Origin: Anaerolineales bacterium UBA3940
GTDB lineage: Bacteria > Chloroflexota > Anaerolineae > Aggregatilineales > UBA3940
Length of the DNA stretch: 10,777 bases
Direction of reading: 5' to 3'
NCBI GenBank assembly: GCA_002385675.1
Contig: DGDY01000099.1
Location: forward strand, 1-10,777
Below, piece after piece: positions 6,950 to 10,777 of this stretch. Numbering within the stretch: the first letter of the stretch is position 1; every line of letters starts with the position of its first letter. The translations under genes were made by a program, and so were the position numbers. The notes beneath the pieces are model-generated. The model saw only the letters and a program-made list of their open reading frames with translations. It had not been told where the DNA came from and did no database searches.

Positions 6950-6972
6950 TCGCGCGGGTCAGGTACGAACAG

Positions 6973-7105
6973 GATGCGAAGGGGCGAAGTTCGCGTGCTT
7001 CGCCCCCTCATTCCGACCCGATGCGCGACGCTTCGCATCGATTGCCCTCACCTCTAGCCGCGAAGTTTATTCGCGGCGCTGGCAGTTTTGCACATTCGCG
7101 GCGCT
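6973..7105. repeat. Nested inverted and direct repeats in the convergent gap, including copy 2 of the palindromic element
   Basis: The 254-bp gap 6950-7203 between converging genes holds several overlapping arrays. GATGCGAAG (6973-6981) is complementary to CTTCGCATC (7031-7039). CGATGCG (7019-7025) pairs with CGCATCG (7034-7040). GCCGCGAA (7057-7064) pairs with TTCGCGGC (7070-7077). The 12-mer ATTCGCGGCGCT occurs twice as a direct repeat (7069-7080 and 7094-7105). Bases 6990-7014, read on the minus strand, match 5680-5704 at 23 of 25 positions, and TTGCCCTCACCTCT (7042-7055) matches 5629-5642. No open frame here looks like a gene. Confidence 0.65.
6981..7006 (+). terminator. Hairpin after the lipoprotein gene, possible terminator
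   Basis: GGGGCGAAG (6981-6989) pairs with CTTCGCCCC (6998-7006), a perfect nine-bp GC-rich stem with an eight-base loop, starting 32 bases after the stop codon at 6949. The T-tract is lacking (CTCATTCC follows), so it is a poor intrinsic terminator by consensus. It may instead protect the 3' end or simply be part of the repeat element. Confidence 0.35.
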
Positions 7106-7182
7106 TCGCCTCCCTTCCAACCGGGCAGTGACAGCCTCGCCGCCCGATTGGGGGGTCTCATCATGCACGCAGAATCATTCCT

Positions 7183-7200
7183 GCCATTCGTGCCATTCGT
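7183..7200. repeat. Two tandem copies of GCCATTCGT
   Basis: GCCATTCGT at 7183-7191 is repeated exactly at 7192-7200, immediately before the stop codon end of the kinase gene. On the minus strand it reads as repeated CACGAATGG just after that stop. I recall similar phrases in the intergenic DNA of other environmental bacteria, but I cannot verify that here. Confidence 0.6.
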
Positions 7201-7203
7201 GGA

Positions 7204-8979
7204 TCAACCCGACTCCCCTTCCACCGCCGGGATCGTGAACGAGAAGGTGCTGCCCACACCAAACTCGCTCTGAACCTGGATCGTCCCGCCGTGCGCCTCG
7301 ACAATCAGCTTGGCGATGGACAGCCCCAGCCCGGTGCCGGGGATCGCAGTGTTGGGCGCTTCGACGCGGTAGAACTTGTCGAAAATGCGCGCCTGCTGCT
7401 CTGGCCGGATGCCCACGCCCTCATCCGCCACGCTGACCTCCACGCCGCCATCTACCCCTCGCACGGATACCGTTACCGTGCCGCCATCCGGCGAGTATTT
7501 GATCGCGTTGGAGACGAGGTTGCGCACGACCTGCGCCAGCCGGAACGCGTCGCCGAGCGCAGGCGGCACGCCGGGCTCCGGCTCAAACCGGATCGTATGG
7601 GCCGGTGAGGAGGTATAGAACGGCTCCAGCACCTCGCTGACCACCTCGACCATATCAACCGGCTCAGGCTTGAGCGTCATCCCCTCGCCCGCTTCGAGCC
7701 GGGAAATATCCAGCATCTCGTCGATAATCTGCGCGAGGTGTGAGGACTGGCGGTGAATCGTGCTGAGGTAGCGCTCGCGGCGCGCCTCCGACATCGGGCG
7801 GTTCAGCAGGATTTCGCTGAAGCCCAGAATTGACGTGAGCGGCGTGCGCAGTTCGTGCGCTGCCGTCGAGATGAAGGCGTCCTTCATGCGGTCGATGTTC
7901 TTCAGCCCGGTGATGTCGTGGAAGGTGCAGACCGCCCCGCCGGGCCGCCCCTCACGACCGGGGATCGGCGCAAGCGCGGCGTCTGCGTCGAAGGAACTCC
8001 CGTCCTGGCGCTGCGCGGTGAGTGATAAGCGCCCCGGCTGCCCCTCGTCCATCACCGCCCGCAGCACCTGCTGGAAGCGTTCAGCATCCCCCGGCGCGAC
8101 GAGATCGACGGGGCGCAGGGTTCGCATGGTCTGGCGATCATAGCCGAACATCTGGAAGAAGGCCGGGTTGGCAGCCGAGATCTCGTTGTCCTCGCCGAGC
8201 AGCAGGATGGCATCCGGGCTGTTGTCGAGGACGGCCCGCGCCCGGTCGACCGCCTGCACCAGTTCGGCGGTCGCCTCCCGCACCGCCTGCTCGAGGATGT
8301 TGCTGTAGTTCTCCAGTTCTTCGTACAGCCGCGCGTTCTGAATGGCGATGGCCGCCTGATCGGCAAAGGCCTGGAGCGGGCGTGCGTGCTCCGGGCAAAA
8401 CGCACCGGGCTTAGAGTCGACCACGTCGATAAAGCCGATGACCTGCCCCTCGGCGGAAATCGGCGCGCCCGCGTACGAGGCGATCCACTCGCCCCCCGGC
8501 AGCCGCCTCCAGCCGGGGTATTGGGACACGTCCGGGATGACCAGCGCGCGCCCGGACTCGACCATCGCCCGCAGGTTGGGCGTGTTCTGCACACTGATCT
8601 GCGTGTTCGGCCTGGGGCCTTCGTAGCCGCGCTCGGAGTTACTGTGCACCCGCACGACGCGGGCCATGCCCTGCCGGATGAGCATGATGCTGGCCGCCTC
8701 GTGCGGCAGCACCCGCTCCAGGTTTGTCAGGATGCGGTCGAGGACCTCGTCCAGATCGAGCGTGCTGTTCAGCGCCGCCGCCGAGTCTCGCAGCGCCTCC
8801 GCCAGCTCTCGCTGTTCCCGTTCCGCCTGCTCGGCGCGTTCGCGCTCCTTCACCTCGCGCTTGGCACTCTGGATAGCTGCCTGCATATCTCGCCACATCA
8901 GGAACAGCACGCCGGCGGCGATTATGATCACCGCTGCCAGCACAGCAGCCATCGGAGCACGTGCAGCCGCTTCCAACAA
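7204..8979 (-). CDS. Membrane-anchored GAF-PAS sensor histidine kinase
   Basis: The product autophosphorylates a His and should pass phosphate to an Asp of a partner regulator. From a TTG at 8979 it has 591 residues. There is one membrane helix (about 10-29), a charged coiled coil rich in Glu, Arg and Lys (31-70), a GAF domain (about 74-217), a second coil, a PAS domain (about 244-361, NSPDAILLL...FFQMFGYD), a HisKA H-box AAHELRTPL with H375, and an HATPase domain with N491 (NLVSNAIKYSPDGG), G1 DEGVGI (519-524) and G2 GTGLGL (548-553). The TTG is preferred because AAGAGGGGAG lies five bases upstream. A second TTG at 8976 and an ATG at 8952 are alternatives. A GTG at 9156 would overlap the methyltransferase gene and add residues unlike any domain. 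With almost no external loop, sensing is probably cytoplasmic. No response regulator is adjacent, so its partner is unknown. Confidence 0.93.
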   Translation of the reverse strand: MLEAAARAPMAAVLAAVIIIAAGVLFLMWRDMQAAIQSAKREVKERERAEQAEREQRELAEALRDSAAALNSTLDLDEVLDRILTNLERVLPHEAASIMLIRQGMARVVRVHSNSERGYEGPRPNTQISVQNTPNLRAMVESGRALVIPDVSQYPGWRRLPGGEWIASYAGAPISAEGQVIGFIDVVDSKPGAFCPEHARPLQAFADQAAIAIQNARLYEELENYSNILEQAVREATAELVQAVDRARAVLDNSPDAILLLGEDNEISAANPAFFQMFGYDRQTMRTLRPVDLVAPGDAERFQQVLRAVMDEGQPGRLSLTAQRQDGSSFDADAALAPIPGREGRPGGAVCTFHDITGLKNIDRMKDAFISTAAHELRTPLTSILGFSEILLNRPMSEARRERYLSTIHRQSSHLAQIIDEMLDISRLEAGEGMTLKPEPVDMVEVVSEVLEPFYTSSPAHTIRFEPEPGVPPALGDAFRLAQVVRNLVSNAIKYSPDGGTVTVSVRGVDGGVEVSVADEGVGIRPEQQARIFDKFYRVEAPNTAIPGTGLGLSIAKLIVEAHGGTIQVQSEFGVGSTFSFTIPAVEGESG

Positions 8980-8984
8980 TGTTG

Positions 8985-8994
8985 CTCCCCTCTT
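8985..8994 (-). promoter_or_regulatory. Ribosome binding site deciding a TTG start for the kinase
   Basis: AAGAGGGGAG on the minus strand is the only strong Shine-Dalgarno-like run in the region. It sits five bases before a TTG (8979) and eight before a second TTG (8976), but 32 before the first downstream ATG (8952). It therefore favours a non-ATG start that yields a short n-region ahead of the membrane helix. Confidence 0.5.
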
Positions 8995-9046
8995 GGCTCC
9001 CCCTCCGTGAGATTCGCGCCATGCCCCGGCATATCCCCTTACCTTT

Positions 9047-9075
9047 ATTTTAGTGCAGCAGGTGATATGTGCGAG
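9047..9075 (-). promoter_or_regulatory. Weak promoter candidate for the kinase
   Basis: In an unusually A/T-rich patch of the gap, TAAAAT (9047-9052) resembles a -10 hexamer, with CTCGCA (9070-9075) 17 bases upstream matching the -35 consensus at only three of six positions. Transcription starting near 9040 would leave about 60 bases of leader before the TTG at 8979, and would exclude the GTG at 9156. Confidence 0.25.
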
Positions 9076-9137
9076 TATGACCAAGGTGTGGTCCGCCGGG
9101 GGAGCTAAGGTGCAGAGCAGACGATAGCGGCCCGGCC

Positions 9138-9851
9138 TTAGCCCGGCTTGACACACACCCCCACGATGTGCTCCGCCATCGCGCGGGGGAGCACCTGCAC
9201 GAGCGCCGTATTGAGCCAGAACAGCGCCGGGTGGAAGGCGAAGTAGGTCGGGTCCTCGATCATCTCCAGCGCGGCGAGCCGCAGCCCCGCATCCGCCGCC
9301 AGCCGCTCGATCCGGCGTGGGCTGTTCGCGCGGTACACCACCGGGAAGGCGTCCGCCTCGTCGCGCCCGTACAGCCGGGGCACGAGCCAGGCCTGCAGGG
9401 GGTGTAGCGCCCGGTTGACGAGCGCCGCCGGGCTGGCCGCGCCGGGCGTCAGGAAGATGAACGCGCCGCCGGGCCGCAGCACGCGGGCTACCTCGCGGAA
9501 GGCGTGCTCCGGCTGCGGCAGGTGCTCCAGCACCCAGCTTGAGATCACGAGGTCCACGCTGGCGCGGGGCAGCGGCAGCGCCCCGGCAGAGGCGACGGCG
9601 CGGGGCAGCGCGGGCAGCCGGTGCTCGACGAGCGAGGCATGATCCGGGTCGAGGCCCAGCGCGCAGCCTGCCGCTTCGCCAAGCTGCTCCAGCACGCCGC
9701 CGCGCCCGCAGCCGAGGTCTAGCAGGCGGGTGCCGGGCCCGAGCCGCTCGCGGATCAGAGCTTCATAGCGCGCGGTCGCCGGCTGCCAGCCGGCCCGCAG
9801 GCGAGTGTAGCGCTCGCGGTAAGCGTTCTGCTGTTCGAGGGTGAGGGGCAT
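9138..9851 (-). CDS. Class I SAM-dependent methyltransferase
   Basis: The 237-residue protein has the Rossmann-type methyltransferase fold of the Methyltransf_11 type. Motif I LLDLGCGRGG (43-52) forms the S-adenosylmethionine loop; the acidic GLDPD end of strand 2 is at 66-70; ISSWVLEHLP (103-112) and REVARVLRPGGAFIFLTPG (119-137) are motifs II-III. The C-terminal part (YFAFHPALFWLNTALVQVLP) is hydrophobic and may bind the acceptor or the membrane. The substrate cannot be read from sequence; small molecules, lipid quinones and sugars are all possible. I use the ATG at 9851 rather than the in-frame upstream start at 9905, because GGAAG lies seven bases before it and an extended -10 element lies between the two. 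It follows the glycosidase gene by 61 bp on the same strand. Confidence 0.9.
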   Translation of the reverse strand: MPLTLEQQNAYRERYTRLRAGWQPATARYEALIRERLGPGTRLLDLGCGRGGVLEQLGEAAGCALGLDPDHASLVEHRLPALPRAVASAGALPLPRASVDLVISSWVLEHLPQPEHAFREVARVLRPGGAFIFLTPGAASPAALVNRALHPLQAWLVPRLYGRDEADAFPVVYRANSPRRIERLAADAGLRLAALEMIEDPTYFAFHPALFWLNTALVQVLPRAMAEHIVGVCVKPG

Positions 9852-9874
9852 GGTGGGTCTTCCAGTTTTTGGGC

Positions 9875-9883
9875 AGTATAACA
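9875..9883 (-). promoter_or_regulatory. Extended -10 promoter element for the methyltransferase gene
   Basis: The minus strand reads TGTTATACT: the -10 hexamer TATACT (five of six) preceded by the TGn extension. No good -35 lies at the proper distance, which is tolerated by extended -10 promoters. Transcription would begin near 9868, about 17 bases before the ATG at 9851, and would make the start at 9905 impossible from this promoter. Confidence 0.45.
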
Positions 9884-9912
9884 GGCGAGCGCGCCGCCCT
9901 GCCACGCACCGG

Positions 9913-10758
9913 CTAGCGCCCCAGCGGCTCCAGCCGGAAGATCAGCGGCTCGAACATGTTAGGCGATAGCTTAAACGAGCGCAGATCGTCCACCGTCCAC
10001 TCCGTCCGCCCGAACTCGTTCCAGTAGTTGTAGCTGATCAGGTTGCGCAGCCGGTAGCGCTGGCGCGGGTCGAGCGGTAGGTCGTCTACCGGCAGGCTGA
10101 AGCGGTACGTGATCTTCTCCGGGAACAGGCTGCACACCCCGAAGAGCGCCTCGTCCTCGTACGTGCGCAGCACCGTGAAGACATGATCGGCGGGGGCGTC
10201 GCCCTGCGAGCGCCGGTAGTGCCCCATGTCGTCCACCTCGACGCGGTTGAAGCCGAAATCCCCGCGCCGCAGCGCCCGGCTGTTCCGCCGCGCGAGCAGC
10301 AGCCCCCGCAGAAAGTCGTGCTGGCGCGCCTCCTGCCCGGACCAGATCATCGGCACGAAGCCGCTCATCACCAGAATGCCGAGCAGCGCCTGCTCGATGT
10401 CGCTGCCGCGCAGCGCGTAGGCGGGCCAGCTTCGTGTGTCATGCGTCTCGGTGAAGCAGATGCGCGGCGTCGGCGTACCGTCGGCGGTGTGCGGCATCAC
10501 CCGCCAGTAGTCGGCAAGGTACTCGCCGAACTCGTACGGCAGCAGCCGCCGCTCGAACATCTGCAGGGCCATCGCCCACACGTGGTAGTCGTTCGAGATG
10601 TCATGCGAGCGCACCCACAGCGGGCCGAACAGCTCGCAGTACAGCGTCGCCGAGGGCTTCTCCTCCAGCAGGCGCACGCGTAGCGTCTCCAGCAGTTCGG
10701 ACGTGCCGAGGTTCGTCCGGCTGGCGTGGTAGGGCAGGCCACGCGCCCAGTTCGGCTC
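9913..10758 (-). CDS. GH13 alpha-amylase-family glycosidase, C-terminal fragment
   Basis: The last 281 residues of a glycoside hydrolase; the N-terminus lies beyond the contig end. Two of the three GH13 catalytic motifs are visible: a strand-5 type LYCELFGP with Glu42 as the likely general acid, and FTETHDTR with H106-D107 as the transition-state-stabilising Asp. Downstream come MSGFVPMIWSGQEA (131-144) and LLLARRNSRALRRGD, the usual end of the barrel, followed by a beta-rich C-terminal domain (about 190-281, FGVCSLFPEKITYRFSLP). The strand-4 nucleophile Asp is off the edge, so activity cannot be judged. The family acts on alpha-glucans such as starch, glycogen or maltodextrins; whether this one hydrolyses or transfers is unknown. 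The open frame continues into adapter sequence, producing a false N-terminal MYKRQ that is not part of the protein. Confidence 0.85.
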   Translation of the reverse strand, partial: EPNWARGLPYHASRTNLGTSELLETLRVRLLEEKPSATLYCELFGPLWVRSHDISNDYHVWAMALQMFERRLLPYEFGEYLADYWRVMPHTADGTPTPRICFTETHDTRSWPAYALRGSDIEQALLGILVMSGFVPMIWSGQEARQHDFLRGLLLARRNSRALRRGDFGFNRVEVDDMGHYRRSQGDAPADHVFTVLRTYEDEALFGVCSLFPEKITYRFSLPVDDLPLDPRQRYRLRNLISYNYWNEFGRTEWTVDDLRSFKLSPNMFEPLIFRLEPLGR

Positions 10759-10777
10759 CTGTCTCTTATACACATCT
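10759..10777. other. Tn5/Nextera mosaic-end sequencing adapter (artefact)
   Basis: The final 19 bases, CTGTCTCTTATACACATCT, are identical to the transposase mosaic-end adapter used in tagmentation libraries, and they coincide exactly with the end of the window. They should be trimmed. Open frames beginning MYKRQ or MCIRDR at this edge are translations of the adapter. Confidence 0.97.

Noticed and set aside
8386..9108. 240-residue plus-strand open frame
   Set aside because: Antisense of the kinase GAF and coil region; no domain and composition rich in Arg and His typical of shadow frames.
8980..9156. N-terminal extension of the kinase from GTG 9156
   Set aside because: It would overlap the methyltransferase gene end, adds residues unlike any sensor domain across an A/T-rich promoter-like patch, and the best ribosome site lies downstream at 8985-8994.
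1..10758. Defence island, prophage, integron or biosynthetic cluster
   Set aside because: No integrase, transposase, phage structural, nuclease, toxin or assembly-line gene could be identified; gene content is housekeeping plus exported proteins of unknown function.

Overview
The window reads as a GC-rich bacterial chromosome fragment, most likely from the Chloroflexota (Anaerolineae-like). This is an inference from protein style: several secreted or lipid-anchored proteins carry modules I associate with that phylum, namely a DUF5667 domain, a 'HPV..AL...YGY.Y.EI..WFC.GYG.GEI' module, a 'GFG.IWR...LGW.T..E' module and a 'W...CLG......C.....PGY' module. No rRNA or tRNA anchors the assignment. 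The last 19 bases are not genomic: they are the Tn5/Nextera mosaic-end adapter, so the true sequence stops at 10758 and the window is the end of an assembled contig.

Layout. At 1-150 (minus) lies the N-terminus of a lipoprotein whose remainder is off the left edge. Divergent from it, 348-1562 (plus) encodes a secreted DUF5667 protein with five tandem acidic decapeptides and a long Gly-Asn tail, closed by a good hairpin terminator at about 1594-1625. Convergent to it is a second lipoprotein at 1659-2609 (minus). Divergent again, 2898-5570 (plus) encodes a complete phosphoenolpyruvate carboxylase, followed on the same strand by a third lipoprotein at 5726-6949. The convergent gap 6950-7203 is packed with inverted and direct repeats. 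The right third is all minus strand: a membrane-anchored GAF-PAS histidine kinase (7204 to about 8979), a class I SAM methyltransferase (9138-9851), and the C-terminal part of a GH13 alpha-amylase-family enzyme cut by the contig end (9913-10758).

How the genes fit together. PEP carboxylase is a housekeeping anaplerotic enzyme. The three lipoproteins and the DUF5667 protein would act outside the cytoplasmic membrane, but nothing shows that they form one pathway. The kinase has no response regulator beside it. The glycosidase, methyltransferase and kinase are co-oriented with gaps of 61 and 158 bp, but promoter-like sequences in both gaps argue against a tight operon.

I found no CRISPR array, integrase, transposase, toxin-antitoxin pair or recognisable defence cassette. 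The points most worth a second look are the composite architecture of the DUF5667 protein, a degenerate repeat found in the gaps on both sides of the third lipoprotein gene, a changed C-terminal effector-site residue in PEP carboxylase, and the adapter artefact.
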